Assembly: GCF_010015585.1 (NCBI RefSeq)
Contig: NW_022985076.1
Location: 124,001-188,000 of the forward strand
Direction: 5' to 3'
Length of the DNA: 64,000 bases
Source of the DNA: Eremomyces bilateralis CBS 781.70
Taxonomy: Eukaryota > Ascomycota > Dothideomycetes > Eremomycetales > Eremomycetaceae
Below, in pieces: positions 1 to 11,938 of this stretch (its first letter is position 1; each line of letters opens with the position of its first letter). Position numbers and translations under genes: made by a program. The notes beneath the pieces are model-generated. The model saw nothing but the letters and a program-made list of their open reading frames with translations. It had not been told where the DNA came from and did not search any database.

Positions 1-1840
1 CCCGATGCCGGTCGAAAAGCAATGTGTATATTCTCCAAAGATTCCGGAAGAGGATTAGCACCATCCGTGTCCGAGCCTCGGATAATCTTATCCAGATCAG
101 GGTTACGAGACGTCCTGATCACGGTCGAAAATGCATTGGAATATGATCGTCTAGTCCTGAACATGGGTCGAGCGCCAATGATGTTTCCTAGAAAAGCCAT
201 GCCGCCACAGATAACATAGGCTATGACGAGGTTCCGAGGTTCGTATTTGTATACGTTCTCGGACTTCCAATTGGTGACCATGACCGGGTTTGAATTGGTT
301 TGCCTATTGAATTTTGATGTCAGATAATGCCTGAGACCATTATGCGCAGTAAATCTCGACTTACGTGAACGCCGCTTTGCTGAAAAGACCTAAAGTTATG
401 TTCCTGGTCAGTTGTTCGACGCCGTATATAAACGTCGCATTTTTGGCGTTGAGACTGGTTCCAGTAATTTTTTCGCCCTGTGTATATTTGCCAGACTCTT
501 CTGTATAAACCATGAATGCAGCGGCCAGAGCATTGGTTGGTCCGTAGATGCCTTCAAGCCAGCCACCAATCTGATATCCTAATGAATGCATCACTGCTTG
601 ATAGTTCATGATCACTCGCTTGCTCTCATCGTAGGTACGGTGGTCCGGTCCGAGTCCGAGTTCAAGACTGTTCACGGCAGTGACTTCGTTCAGGACCGTT
701 TCATTTCTTACCGCCAGCGTCTGAACCCCGCTGTCGAATGTGAACTCAACTGTATATGAAGAGTTATGCAAGCGGCAGTCAGACACCACATCACCAGTTT
801 CCCAGGGTCCGGTCTCGTAGTGGTCTCCTGGTCGAAGAATATAAATTCGTGTGCCCACTCTTTGTCTGTCCACATCCAAGCCTGTGTTATTCATGCCCAG
901 GAACTTGTAGAACACATCTTCAGCAGAGCATCCAGCGATACCCTGATCCCAATAATGGACATTATTTAAATTTCGAAACTGATCTTCGAATGATACTGAA
1001 TCGTTTAGCGGAGCCGAAGCGTAATATGAGATATTTCCTGCACGTCCCACATCTGAATAATTTAGTCGGACAGGGAAGGGGTGGCAATGGAGAGAGGGAC
1101 CGTAAAACTCGAGAATATAGGAAGAATTGTTGAACGGGGGTTCGATACGGGGGATATGGCCAGAGTATGCCACAATTGTGGACAATCCCAGGAGTAATCG
1201 ACTTGGCACGGCGTATTTTTCGGAGGTATCGTAGGACATTTCAACAAAACATTTGCTGTTGAAGTCTACTTGTGGGACTATCGCCGGGACTCTATCAGCA
1301 ACACCAATGGAGACAACTGTAAGTGTAGGTGGCGCAGTAATCACTGCGAAAGGGAGAAACCTTCTGCAGTCAGTCAATGTCGTCAGGAGAGTGCAAATCG
1401 GTACGCTGCCAGTGGACGACTGCCAAAAAGACCAAAAGGGGACTGAACTTCCAGAGCCTGTAACTGAAGAAGCCCATGGGGTTGGACGTTATATCAAACA
1501 AACTATCCGCAACACTAAGTTTGACAGGTTCTCGGTTGGTCTTGAGGCCATCCCAAAAGCACTGAATAATGGCAATGCTTATTGAAAGCGAGAGCAGAAT
1601 TCGAACGAGAAACGCGAGCGCGGTTCCAACTCGACTGACCCACTCCTGAGTTACTCCCGTGCCAACTATAACACCATCCATATATGAGTAAAAGCCATGA
1701 TGGATACAAGCGACGATGATGCCTGCGGCCAAACTTCCGACCATCAACGTCGGCTGCTGCCAGTGTATCTTCCCCGTCTTTTGTGGATGCTCACTTAGCA
1801 GGAAGTTCAATGAGGAAGGTGGAGTCGCTGGAGGTTCCAT
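1..1840 (-). CDS. Fungal multi-pass membrane protein of unknown function (3' end cut by window edge)
   Basis: Three exons: 1840-1405, 1343-365 and 303 to beyond base 1, joined by two 61-nt introns with matching phases. The visible 572 residues begin with a short cytosolic segment. Hydrophobic segments follow near residues 33-55 and 78-102, and another around the exon 1/2 junction. A roughly 300-residue loop then carries about nine N-glycosylation sequons (for example NNSS, NYSD, NISY, NNTG, NATF). After the loop comes the motif YEPRNL with a final hydrophobic segment, then a tail with SYSNAFSTVIRTSRNPDLD. This layout and tail match a large family of uncharacterised ascomycete membrane proteins that I know only as hypothetical. 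The glycosylated loop is presumably extracytoplasmic. The true C-terminus lies outside the window. The ATG at 1840 is the first in the open frame, with no upstream alternative. No function can be assigned. Confidence 0.8.
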
Positions 1841-3212
1841 TTTCTCATATCAACGACGAGGTCAATGACTATGCGAAGGGCAGTTGAACATTGGATTGAG
1901 GAAGCTGACGCTTGCTTCGAAGGATCGTCATCATTAAATCTCTTCCGACGCCCAGTGAACCTGAGCTATACGACACAAACTGCTTCAGCGTCCCTTACCA
2001 GCTAGGCCACACTCCCGGGACGGAGCCGCGTTTGAAGAACGAAGAAGACGCAAGAAATGGAAAGACCAGGGCACTCGAAGCGGGATACAGCGGATGACAC
2101 ACCTGAATTCATAGGCAGAGCCCTTGGATCATTTAAGAAATGGGCCCCGAGAGATGCGGTGCCCTGTTTCTAGTATGCTATGGTGAGGTGCTGTAACCTC
2201 CTAACGGTTCCGCAGTTGATTTCGGATTCCGAACCTTCATGATGCTGACAGCGTATGTAGACGGAATACCTTGTGTGTAATGGACGCTCCCTCCAAACCA
2301 AGGCCTCGCTATTTGGCGATAATGAATGCAGTTGTGAATTTCAGGGTAAGATGAGTGGACCCTAAATACAGGAATTAGCAGCCGGTCGAGTATAGAAGGG
2401 ATACCGAATAGAAAGACTTAGCCGGATGAACTACAGAACAGCGGTCGATGAGACAGGAGAGAGTGTGAAACGGAAGGGAACCAACAGGATAAGCCAGTGA
2501 TGGAATCAATGTCACACCCACGAGCGAAAGGAACAAATTGTGCTTGAGATAAAAGTAGGACAAGAAACGCCACCGTAGGTACTGTTCAGGGATTCAACAT
2601 ACATAGATAGTCTCGGACAAACCCTAAAGGCTGGAGCATTTCTACCAGTAGGTGCTGGTATATAAATCATTCCACTGGTTCTGTTGAGGATGAGCGGGTG
2701 AGCACAGCAAACCCATGCATCACGAACCCTTCGGGCTGCTACTAAGTATGCTGTGGTTGGGATTCAATGTCTTCCAAGTACCGATGTATCGAGCACCCTG
2801 AGCCTTAGAATGCGGCGCACCCAATTGCCGCATTACTATCAACAACGGTAACGATATGCACGGAGTTACCCGTATGTTACCCCGAACGAATGCAGTAAAG
2901 ACTCTGCTCATGGCCGGCTTTGAGTTATTCTCTCTCTCTCAACGACGTATTTCGTCATGTTAGAGCCATATAGTGGATTCCTTATCTGACTGTAGAGCGT
3001 GGGGGAAGATTGTGACCGTGCGCAGTTAGTATATTCCGGCGTAATCGCGATTGTAAATCTTCGTATTCGACTATGAACCTATATACCGCTATATCCATAG
3101 CGAGTAAGAGCGGCGCAGTCTCATTAAGCATTATGGGAATAAATGAAGTGAGCCATCCAATGCACGCTGTTGCATAGGGACAACAGCAGTCGTCAGCTCC
3201 GATTAGAACCGT
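1841..3212. other. Intergenic, no gene seen
   Basis: About 1.4 kb between the 5' end of the membrane-protein gene and the 3' end of ERG7. Only short open frames (about 60 codons) without family resemblance occur. No tRNA-like fold or repeat was noticed. Confidence 0.6.
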
Positions 3213-5646
3213 TCAAAGCAGTGGCACGTCGCCATACTTCTCCGCGTACATCCCGAGCGCCTTGATCGGGAAGATGAACTTGTAATTCGGATACGAAATC
3301 ATGCTGGCACAAAGTTAGCGTCGACCCAACTTAGACCCGCAAGCCCCATCCAAACTCACCAGCTTTTATTAAACACCCCCTCGATCGCCTCCTGCAACCA
3401 CTCCCCATTCTTCTGCTGCCTCCGCATCACCATCCGCAACGCGCGCTCAATCGGCTCCTTGTCGGGATACTCCGCGTACATTAGCCCGATGACCGCCCAG
3501 CACGTCTGCACCACCTGCGTGTTCTCGTGCTCCGTCCACACCTGGTCCTCGCAGCTCTTATACGACTCGCCCCACCCGCCGTCTGCGCGCTGCTTTCCCA
3601 TCAAGAACGCGCACCCCCGCCGTACCGCCTCCGAGCTCTCGTGTGTCTCCCCCATCGCCGCCAGTGCCTCCAGCGCGAACATCCCCGCGTACGTGAAGCA
3701 GATGCCCCAGGAGCCGTACCAGCTGCCGTCGGGGCGCTGGTTGGTGCGGATCCACGCGACCGCGCGCGTAATCAGCTTCTCAATCTCGGCGGTGCGGTAG
3801 TCCGGATCGAACTTGCGGAACGTCGTGAGGCCGATCACCACCGCGGTCGTGCATTCGGGATAGTCGTATTCCACCATGATATTGCCGAACACCTCGGCGG
3901 CGTTGAGCAGCTCCAGCCAGTGGCCGCCGCGGCGGGTTTCGTACGAACTGCAGGCGCCGGTGTCGGCGTTTTGATAGGTGAGGAGGATGTCGGCGGCTTG
4001 GCGGAGGCGATCGTGGGAGATGAGCTCGGGGATCCCGGGGAGGGCTTGCGCCATGATGACGGATTTGAGGCCCTCAGCGGTGCAGTCGGAGACGGCGTAG
4101 CCTTGGAGCTTGTTGCTGAAGCCCCAGGCGCCCTTGCGAGGGTGGCGGTAGCACTTCTCCATGTCGACGGCGTCCTCGCGGATCTGCTGCGTCTCGAGGA
4201 ATGCGAGGCCTTTGCGAACGACGGGCTGCCAGCGGGGATCCTCGCCGAGGCCGGCGTACACGATGGCTTGCATGGCGAAGGCGGTGTCCCATGATTGCAC
4301 GCCATTGGTGCCGTTCATGAGCATGCCTTCGTCTTTGACCCACAGGAAGTCTTCCATGTGTTCACGGTGCAGCTTGACGGACTCGGCGTCGGAGCCTTCT
4401 TGGATGTAGCAAGAGAGCAAATTCATCGGACCGTTGACAGGTCCAAGATTGGCAAAGCCAGTGTTGAGGTCCTCGTATTGGATTAACTTCCACGTCCAGT
4501 CTTCGGCTGCTTTCTTGATCCGATTGATCCGAAGGAACGGGTTCCAGATGTTCACAAAAACGGTATTGACGGTGTTCAATAGCCAGGATTTCGGGTAGTA
4601 TTCGTCCAACTTGCTGATGCTGTTCCGATTGCTCGACCATTTAATCGACTCATATGGCTGAGGGAACAGCTCTTTCCGGAGAGCCTCGGTAAGCGGAGTC
4701 AAAGGATATGACCATTTCTTCGAGGAGACGAATGACATGGGGAGGAAGACCATTCTCATATGGATCCACCATCGCCATGGCGAGATCGGAGTCCAGTCGG
4801 GGAGAAGCCTGAATCTGTGAATACCATACCAATTGGGAATATCATATGAAAACTCACCATAATTCCGGAGGAACAGGATTGACAATGTCCCATTGCATAA
4901 CGCCCAGAACGCTCAGCCAGAATTTGGCCCAGTGCGGTCCATAGATCGCGCCGCCCATTTTATGAAGGGTTCCCCTCGCCTTGACCATTCGCGGGTCTTC
5001 TGGATCCGCACCGAGCAATCTGAGGCACGTATAGTTCATCGACGTGCCGAACACGGAGCTATCTCCCTCGATATGTAGGCCCCACCCTCCATCCACCTTG
5101 TGTTGTCGCGCGAAGAGGTAGTTCTTCATCTCGATGGCATGTTCCGCGGGGATCGGGGTCTCCGTGACGTACCAGGTGATGACGAGGCCCGGCAAGAGGA
5201 ACATCGGGCCGCCATATTCGCAGGCCCAGCTCCCTCCTGCCGACTGGAGACGGGAGAAGAAGGAGAGGGCGTTGTTCACGGAGGCAATGGGGGTTTTCGC
5301 AGGTGGAACTTCCGGTGCTCCCTAGAGGTTATTGTCAGCTTAACAAAGCCATGGCCGTGGATGTGATCTATCATACCGTGTCCAAGCCCAGGAAGTATTT
5401 ATCCGCGGCAGTTTGCGGCCATTTGGCGACCTCCTCGTCGGTCCTCAGGTATTGCCATGTCTGTCGACCACCGTCGTCCAGCATCCGCCAGCGCGAATAG
5501 TCTGTTTTGTCGGCCTGGGGATCGGTCGGAATCGCACGACCGTTTCCAGTCTTCTCCGACTCTCCGAGCTGCGTTCCCGTAGCCTTCTTCGCTGACCCGT
5601 TGGCTTTCTCTTTGGCGGCACCGCTCGCCCGTTTCTTGGTCGCCAT
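3213..5646 (-). CDS. ERG7: Lanosterol synthase (2,3-oxidosqualene cyclase), ERG7
   Basis: Cyclises 2,3-oxidosqualene to lanosterol, the first sterol of the ergosterol pathway, at the ER and lipid droplets. Exons 5646-5377, 5321-4858, 4808-3360 and 3303-3213 give 757 residues, close to the usual fungal size of 730-760. The N-terminal motifs TDYSRWR and [12 protein letters not shown], several QW-type repeats (for example [20 protein letters not shown]) and the catalytic block VSDCTAEG (proton-donor Asp near residue 486) are all visible. The C-terminus [16 protein letters not shown] comes from the small fourth exon. Intron 2 must use the acceptor ATTCAG rather than CACAG, because the latter creates a TGA; the correct one restores ELW-LLPDW. 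The start ATG at 5646 precedes a Lys/Ala-rich leader of about 45 residues. Paralogues making protosta-type triterpenes exist in fungi, so product identity rests on overall similarity to ERG7. Confidence 0.95.
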
Positions 5647-6763
5647 TTGAGTAGAGCGAGGAATATACCTCCAATAGGTCGATACGGGCCAATTGATCGA
5701 ATGGACACTCAAACTAGATGAGAGCAGCAAGCACGTTATCAATTGAGACCAACTGAGAATGTTGAAGCTTCTCTCTGAGAGCAGAGCGGGATAACGAAGT
5801 GGGCGAGTGGAGGTGTCGAAGGGGGGGCTTGGGTAAATTCATTTATTTGACAAGCATTCCCTCATTCCCTAGCCGGTTCTTCCCCAGTTATTACTCCAGA
5901 TCCCAATTCTCCCCAATAATGAACCATCTACGCCAGGATTGGTTAGGGAGGAGCTGCGCCCCGACGTTTCGTCAGCTGCAATTCGTTGCAATTGGAATAA
6001 GGTGGAGGGGAGCATGGAGATCAGGGTCGCATCGGAAATGTCACATATAAATCCGAAAACCATCTTCAATTCAGTTGACGACTTTGCTGTCCTCTGTGCC
6101 GCAAATCCCGTATGTTCGTTCGATCAGGAAAAGGATCTTCTTATAAATTAATTTTATGTCGATGGAAGCAAAATCCCTATCTGCCCCTGTGTGGTGTACG
6201 TACACTTTCCAAATTCTAACACCCAAACCAGGGGTTCTAGCTCGGAGCTCCTGTTGATCTGGTAAATAATACGCCGTAAAAATACTGCAGGCCACACCGC
6301 TTTCGTGGGCGTTTTCATTTCCAGGTTGATGGATGGGTGGTGGAACTGTTTTGCATGGACCCATCAAGAGAAGTAGTCGGATCGATCTTCCATCCGGCTT
6401 CCGATGTACTTAGCACCAAGTCAATGGGGTTAGACTCCGGACAGGAATCCTTCGCTCGTGTGGTTCTAATATCGGAAGATGGTTCGACATTGGACGTTCT
6501 TCTCCCTTTGCACGCACATCTTGAATCTTTTCAACGCTTTCTGCTGTTCGTATCTCTCACTACCCTATCGCTTCGGTATCGATTCTTTACGTATAAGTTC
6601 GTCTGATCCCTAGACCAGTCGTCATATATATGTCATGACAATCAATCAGTTTACGGAGTGATACCCAGTCGCTATATCAAAGCACATGGAAAACAGTGCC
6701 CGGTCATCTACCAAACCCCTACTAGGGGTCCCCCCTATGTACGGACACTTGCAATATATTCTT
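5647..6763. other. Intergenic, ERG7 promoter side and OCD gene 3' side
   Basis: About 1.1 kb. Short unsupported open frames only. It should contain the ERG7 promoter (high coordinates are upstream of ERG7), but I could not name a sterol-response element with confidence. Confidence 0.5.
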
Positions 6764-8209
6764 CTAGAAATTCTCAACTTTCGTCCCAATCCCCCTCGCG
6801 TTCGCCAGCTTGACCAGTTCCCCTCCAACAACCACATCCATAAGCCCCAACCCCACGCTCTTATACACCACATTCCCCTTCGCCAACCACTCATTCAACC
6901 CCCCATCATCCCCCGCCTGCTTCGCCTGCTTCTTCCCCCCAATTTGAATACTATGCGTCGTCGTCAAACTATCCACGCTCCCCCCCCTCCCCCCCCCCCC
7001 CCCCCGCTCCTCCCGCCCCCGCCGCTCCGCATCGTGCTTCAACATAATCAACTCCCCAATCTCCACCACCTCCTCCTCCGTCACTCCGGCCTGGATAATC
7101 TCCCCCGCCTCCCGCATACACCCTGCCAACGTATCCACCACCACCGCCCCGCCCGGCTCCGGCGTCGCGTGCCGATGGTAGTGAAAATGCCGCGCCTGCC
7201 GCGGCGGCGACACCGCCGCCTGTACTACTTCCGGCGGCACCTCGATCATCTCCGGCTTGTAACTCCCCACCGCCGCGATGTATCGTCCCTTCTTCCGCCC
7301 CTCCGAAGCCGTGAGTAGCTCCGCCGGGAACACCGGCGCGGTCGATGGGGTCGTCGTGAAGATCACGCTGCTCCCGCGCACCGTGGTTTTCAAGAGGTGC
7401 GCATACTCCCCGTGGCTCGGGGTTAGCACCGACAGCTTCGGCTGCCACAGCGGGACGGCTGGATCCGCTTTGAATAGGTCGCGGAGGAGGCCCGCGGCGC
7501 GGTCGAAGCTGCGGTTCACGATGTTCAGGTGGTGGATGTCGGAGCCGCGGAGGAGGAGCGCGAGGCGGGCGTGCCAGTAGGCTTGTTTTCCGGCGCCGAA
7601 AATCGTGACGTCGTGAACGTTGGCCCGCTTTTGGAGGAGGAGCGTACTGGCGAGCGCGGTGCGGAAGGCGGTGAGCTCCGTGGCGTTGAGGAGCGCCGTG
7701 GGTGAGCCGGAGGAGTCCAAGAGGGTGAGGGTTCCGCGGGGAGCGGTAGTTGGGGCTGGCGAGTTCAAATCTTGGGTGGAAATCGACGAAGGAACCGTGC
7801 TGGAGTGAGAATCGCGGTCAGATGTTCGCTGCGAGTTAGAGGAAAGTGTGAGTTCCGAGAGACGCGAGTCGAGTGATGATCGTGGTGAATCGGATATCGA
7901 CGCCCGTGTCGACAGACTCGGTCTCTCGGTCGATGTCGCAATTCCCTTCGATAACGTCACCACCTTCATGCCCATCCCCTCGTTGCTCGACGCCGGCATG
8001 AACAGCGTCGTTGTGCCATCCTTCCGTTCCACCACCGTCCGGTGCGGCTGTAACGTCGCGCTGCACCCGTTTTCCAACTCTTCCGTGGAAGTCGAGTAGT
8101 AATGTAATGCATCCGCCAACGCCATCTGCATGTGCATCACATCCTCGCGGGTTAAATCATGCAGCAACTTGCGGACATCTTGGTCCGACAGGATAGTTAA
8201 TGTCGACAT
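6764..8209 (-). CDS. Ornithine cyclodeaminase / mu-crystallin family protein
   Basis: Single exon, 481 residues. The fold is a Rossmann NAD(P)-binding enzyme related to ornithine cyclodeaminase, alanine dehydrogenase and ketimine reductases; the substrate cannot be read from sequence. Visible marks are the N-terminal ILSDQDVRKLL, the conserved FMPASS and GMKVVTL segments, the dinucleotide-binding VTIFGAGKQAYWHA, and later RYIAAVGSYKPEMIEV. The start was set at 8209 (MSTLTILSD) because family members begin just before this motif. An in-frame ATG at 8329 would add 40 residues unlike the family. Two insertions are odd: a Ser-rich stretch around residues 90-160, and a Gly/Arg-rich stretch encoded by a 17-G homopolymer near the C-terminus. 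The protein is therefore longer than the usual 330-400 residues. A sequencing length error in the homopolymer is possible, but the frame continues into a plausible conserved C-terminus. Confidence 0.85.
   Translation of the reverse strand: MSTLTILSDQDVRKLLHDLTREDVMHMQMALADALHYYSTSTEELENGCSATLQPHRTVVERKDGTTTLFMPASSNEGMGMKVVTLSKGIATSTERPSLSTRASISDSPRSSLDSRLSELTLSSNSQRTSDRDSHSSTVPSSISTQDLNSPAPTTAPRGTLTLLDSSGSPTALLNATELTAFRTALASTLLLQKRANVHDVTIFGAGKQAYWHARLALLLRGSDIHHLNIVNRSFDRAAGLLRDLFKADPAVPLWQPKLSVLTPSHGEYAHLLKTTVRGSSVIFTTTPSTAPVFPAELLTASEGRKKGRYIAAVGSYKPEMIEVPPEVVQAAVSPPRQARHFHYHRHATPEPGGAVVVDTLAGCMREAGEIIQAGVTEEEVVEIGELIMLKHDAERRGREERGGGGGRGGSVDSLTTTHSIQIGGKKQAKQAGDDGGLNEWLAKGNVVYKSVGLGLMDVVVGGELVKLANARGIGTKVENF
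6980..7005. repeat. Poly-C/poly-G tract inside the OCD-like gene
   Basis: Eight C, one T, then seventeen C on the + strand (6989-7005). On the coding minus strand this gives a run of Gly codons. Homopolymers this long are slippage-prone and hard to assemble. Confidence 0.9.
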
Positions 8210-9645
8210 TTCGGCTCCGAGTTCCCCGATCCCGGCAATTTTTTTTATTAATTTAAGATCTGTCCTTGCCGTTGCGATCAAGGCAAGATAGCTGCACCAA
8301 GCCACCAGGACCAACGGAGCATTCGGCAAGCTTCCAGAGGATTTTTCAGCCAGGACTTAGCGACAGACGAGGGGGAATCGGGACGTGAAACAGGCTTCTA
8401 GCTAGGTCAGAATAGGCCAGAGCGTTGATTCAAGTGCCTGAGCTTGTTCGAAACGTCTGGTTGCCCCGGAAAGGAGATTCTGGGCGCTGGTTGTAGACAG
8501 TAGACTGTTTTGTAGACAACAGGCGGGACGGCGGGGTGCACCAGCACGGACAGGAGCTACTCCTGACTAAGTGTGGCTCCGATTTTACCCACTGTTTTGG
8601 ATTTCTTGGCGTGGATCTTTGGCGCTGACATTGGCTTACTCATCATCATCATGGGAGAAACCCTCAATAGTTGTCGTAATTTGGGTACGGTCCTCTCGTT
8701 TCTCACAGCAGAATGACCAGATACTGATCTGCATGAGCCTGAGTCCTGAGATGAAGGATGAGAGATCGAGTTTTAACAACTTTAAGCGAGATTCGATAAT
8801 GTATACTATGGCTGTGGCGGCTTTGAAGTTTGAACCGATGATATCCCAAGTCCCCGACTGCATGGGCGAGGGTTGTGATATGGATTTCTGTTCACATCAC
8901 GAGATTTTGGGATTTGGCGACTCGCGAGAGTGGTATTCGGATTATTGCGATTTAGCGGGAGCGGTCCATGGTTGACATCACCCTTCTTAGGCGGTTGGGT
9001 TATTAATAGTAGACTGTCGATAGGCGATTTTGGGAGGCGAAGATATGTATGACAATTGCCGCCGTCTCAGCTCATATCAAGGCGGTATTAGACATCAGTG
9101 GACCATCAGGCAAAATGATACCATAGTAGAGGGGTGCGTGGTGGTGTGAGTGATGTGGCATGCGAGGTCCAAAGACGTCGAGGGATGAATTGAACGAGAG
9201 GCGAATAAAACCCGAATACCACCATGTGTGAGAAACATTAGGAGGGAGTTGGAAATGCTGTGTTGTATTGCACCTAGACCTTGTAGGTGATACGTACACG
9301 TCTTTTGCTTGCGCCATAACATCCGCGATGCATGCTCTCCCTCGCAATAATCGAATCGAAGCCATCAATGAACCTAGCTCATGTGACCCGACTCCAGAAC
9401 ACATATGCCGTAACGGAAATGTATAGTGCTTTGCCCCAGAACCCGCAGATGCAAGTGCGACCACACCGAAGAAATAAACCCCATGAAACCCCGTACCGAA
9501 ATGCCGAAAACGTCATGAAACAGTCGAACGAGTCCTCGGAACACGAAGCGAACAGAAAAGAATTAGAAAAGACGTGCTGCCCACGAGAGGGGAGAGTCAA
9601 CCCGTGCCCGGGACATGAAGCAGGAGAAAGCAGTGCGGTCCGCGA
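8210..9645. other. Intergenic, no gene seen
   Basis: About 1.4 kb between the OCD-like promoter and the 3' end of the GDP-mannose pyrophosphorylase gene. An open frame at 8571-8975 (+) has no recognisable family, no flanking splice logic and a biased composition, so I leave it out as a gene. Confidence 0.5.
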
Positions 9646-10927
9646 TTACATGATGATCGCCGGCACATCCACATTCTGCTTGATTGACTTATGCGGCAAA
9701 ATCGACCCTCCATTCACGTAGATCTCATCCCCGATGCTCACGTCGTCCCCGAGCACCGACACGTTCTCCAATCGCGCCCACCGCCCTACCGAGCTGTTCC
9801 ATCCCACGATCGTGCTCTTGATCCACGCGTGGTCCTTCACCTTGCTCCCGGCCAGTAGCACGCACCGCTGCAGCCGCACGCCGTCGCCCACGACCACGTT
9901 CGGCCCGATCGTTACGTTCGGGCCAATGCGGCAGTTCTTCCCGATCTTCGCAGTCGGGTCGACCATCACGTTGCCGCCGTGCACGTAGGACTCGGACACA
10001 GGGGTGAGTAGCTTGGAGCCTTTCTTGGAGAGCGAGGAGAGGTAGAGGCAGGTGCCGGCGAGGAAGTCTTTCGGCTGTCCGACGTCCATCCAGAAGCCTT
10101 CGAGGTCGAAGGAGTGCAGTTGCCCATCGCGCACCATGGATGGGAAGGTCTCCTGCTCGATGGAGGTGGGGCGCAGCTCGATGCGTTTGAGGACGGAGGG
10201 GTTGAGGATGTAGAGGCCGGCGTTGATGCGGTTGCCGACGTATTCGACGGGCTTCTCGACGAAGCGGTCGATCTTGGAGGTGTTCTCCTTGTGGACGACG
10301 ACGCCGTACTTCGAGGGCTCCTCGACCTTGGTAACGACGATGGTTCCTTCGGCGCCGTGCTGCTTGTGGTACTCGGCGAGCTCTCGGAACGGGTATTCGC
10401 AGATTACGTCGGAGTTGAGGACGAAAAAGGGGGCGTCATCTTTGCCGAGAATCTTCTCGGCGAGCTTAATGGGGCCGGCGGTGCCGAGGGGTTCGGACTC
10501 GACGGAGAATTCGATACGGACGTTGTATTCTTTCTCGTACTGTTGCGATAAAATGTCAGGGGACGCTCCGTGGAGTAATGAGAGGATTGGAAGGGCGGTG
10601 AAGCGGAGACTCACTTTCTTGAGAGCAGCGGTCATGACCTCTGGACGGTAGTTGACAGCAAGGACAATATCCGTTACGCCTGCTGCTGCGAGGCTCTCGA
10701 CTTGGTGGAGGATCATCGGCCTGTTACCGAATTCGACCAATGGCTTCGGGAGAGTGAGTGTCTTGAAGTCATGGTCAGTTCGATTGTATCTAGCGATCTG
10801 TCGATTAAGAGACATACCAACGGTCGCAACCGTGTCCCGAATCCGCCGACCAGAATGAGTGCTGGAGTGATATCCTGTCAGTCGCATTGCCATAGTGGTT
10901 CTGTATACCGTGTCTCTTACCCTTCAT
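9646..10927 (-). CDS. MPG1: Mannose-1-phosphate guanylyltransferase (GDP-mannose pyrophosphorylase)
   Basis: Makes GDP-mannose from mannose-1-phosphate and GTP in the cytosol, the donor for N- and O-mannosylation, GPI anchors and wall mannan. Exons 10927-10921, 10861-10818, 10761-10615 and 10539-9646 give 363 residues, matching the fungal enzymes. Exon 1 is only 7 nt (ATGAAGG). Splicing creates the family N-terminus [17 protein letters not shown] followed by [13 protein letters not shown]. The nucleotidyltransferase domain fills about residues 1-235 and includes [12 protein letters not shown], GRxx-type contacts and FVEKP. A left-handed beta-helix of hexapeptide repeats follows ([16 protein letters not shown]), ending in DVPAIIM. 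The GT15 and GT34 mannosyltransferases elsewhere in the window use its product indirectly. Yeast calls this gene PSA1/VIG9 and Aspergillus fumigatus calls it srb1. Confidence 0.96.
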
Positions 10928-11938
10928 GATGGTGATTTGAAAGTTCTTGAATTTGTAAACGAGTGGTACGTTGATTCGCAAAGCAATGAAGGTGGATGGA
11001 GGGTAAAGCGAAGGTGGGAGCTGAAGCTCTTAAAACAAAAGTCAGGGTCACACTGAGTGACTTGAATACGACAGTACAGCGGCGAAGTTCACCTTCCTCA
11101 AGTCACGGAAAGGTTAAAGGGGTGAACAACAGCAGTATCGTGGTCTGGACGACTCGTGGCACGCTGGGGTAAATAATTAGTGCAATATCCAACTTGTCAG
11201 GTGTCCAGATTGCATTTTCTTTTGCACCTGAAACTGGAGCATCGGACGGCGAGGGGAGATGATTCGGCGAACAGACCACCAGCCATCGCCAATCGGTGTG
11301 TTTCGCCCCTTGCATGAGTTGCATGATGCATCCCACCCATCCAAGGCTCGGCCAAGTACTATGTACGTACGTATTAATACCAGCAACATGAAAGTCCGGG
11401 GATTCTTCTGGAAAAACAAGCCCAAAGGCACTGGTCACAGGCTTCACAGGGCTCTATTATTAACTAGACGCAGGAGAATCCGGATCGCCGGTTCCGAATT
11501 TTGAGGGCAAGGGCTACAGTCTGCACACCATAGTTAGCGACAAATCGATTACCTGAACTTAAATCATCGTTATGAAGGCAATCATGACTAAATGCCCGTA
11601 TGGTAATATTGCTCAAGAATGATGGGGATAAACTGCCTTGTGCTCTGAATACCTGAATGTCTATGGCCATATTAGGCTCCAGGGGTATTTGGGAGTGAAG
11701 CGTTGGCTACTCATCTAATCATTGAATTTGATAATTATCGTACGGAGTTATCTTGCTAGTTCGTACAGAATCGAATCTGTATGTAGGGCGAGCCTATTCC
11801 ATGGACGGTATAATATCCCTTTTCATCCGTAACCCAGTTTGCGACCCCTGCATATCCGGCAACTATCCTGGGTATAACGTAGTAGGAACTTCAGCCTTCA
11901 TGTCCCTGAAGGTTCCTCCCTGATGCAGCATTATTAAG
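10928..11938. other. Intergenic, MPG1 promoter and HET-gene 3' flank
   Basis: About 1 kb. No coding sequence with family resemblance was seen on either strand. Part near 10930-11100 should be the MPG1 promoter. Confidence 0.5.

Noticed and set aside
3527-4294. 255-codon open frame on the + strand
   Set aside because: Antisense shadow of ERG7 exon 3; G/C-rich coding sequence keeps opposite frames open. No family resemblance.
8571-8975. 134-codon open frame (+)
   Set aside because: No recognisable motif and no plausible continuation by splicing.
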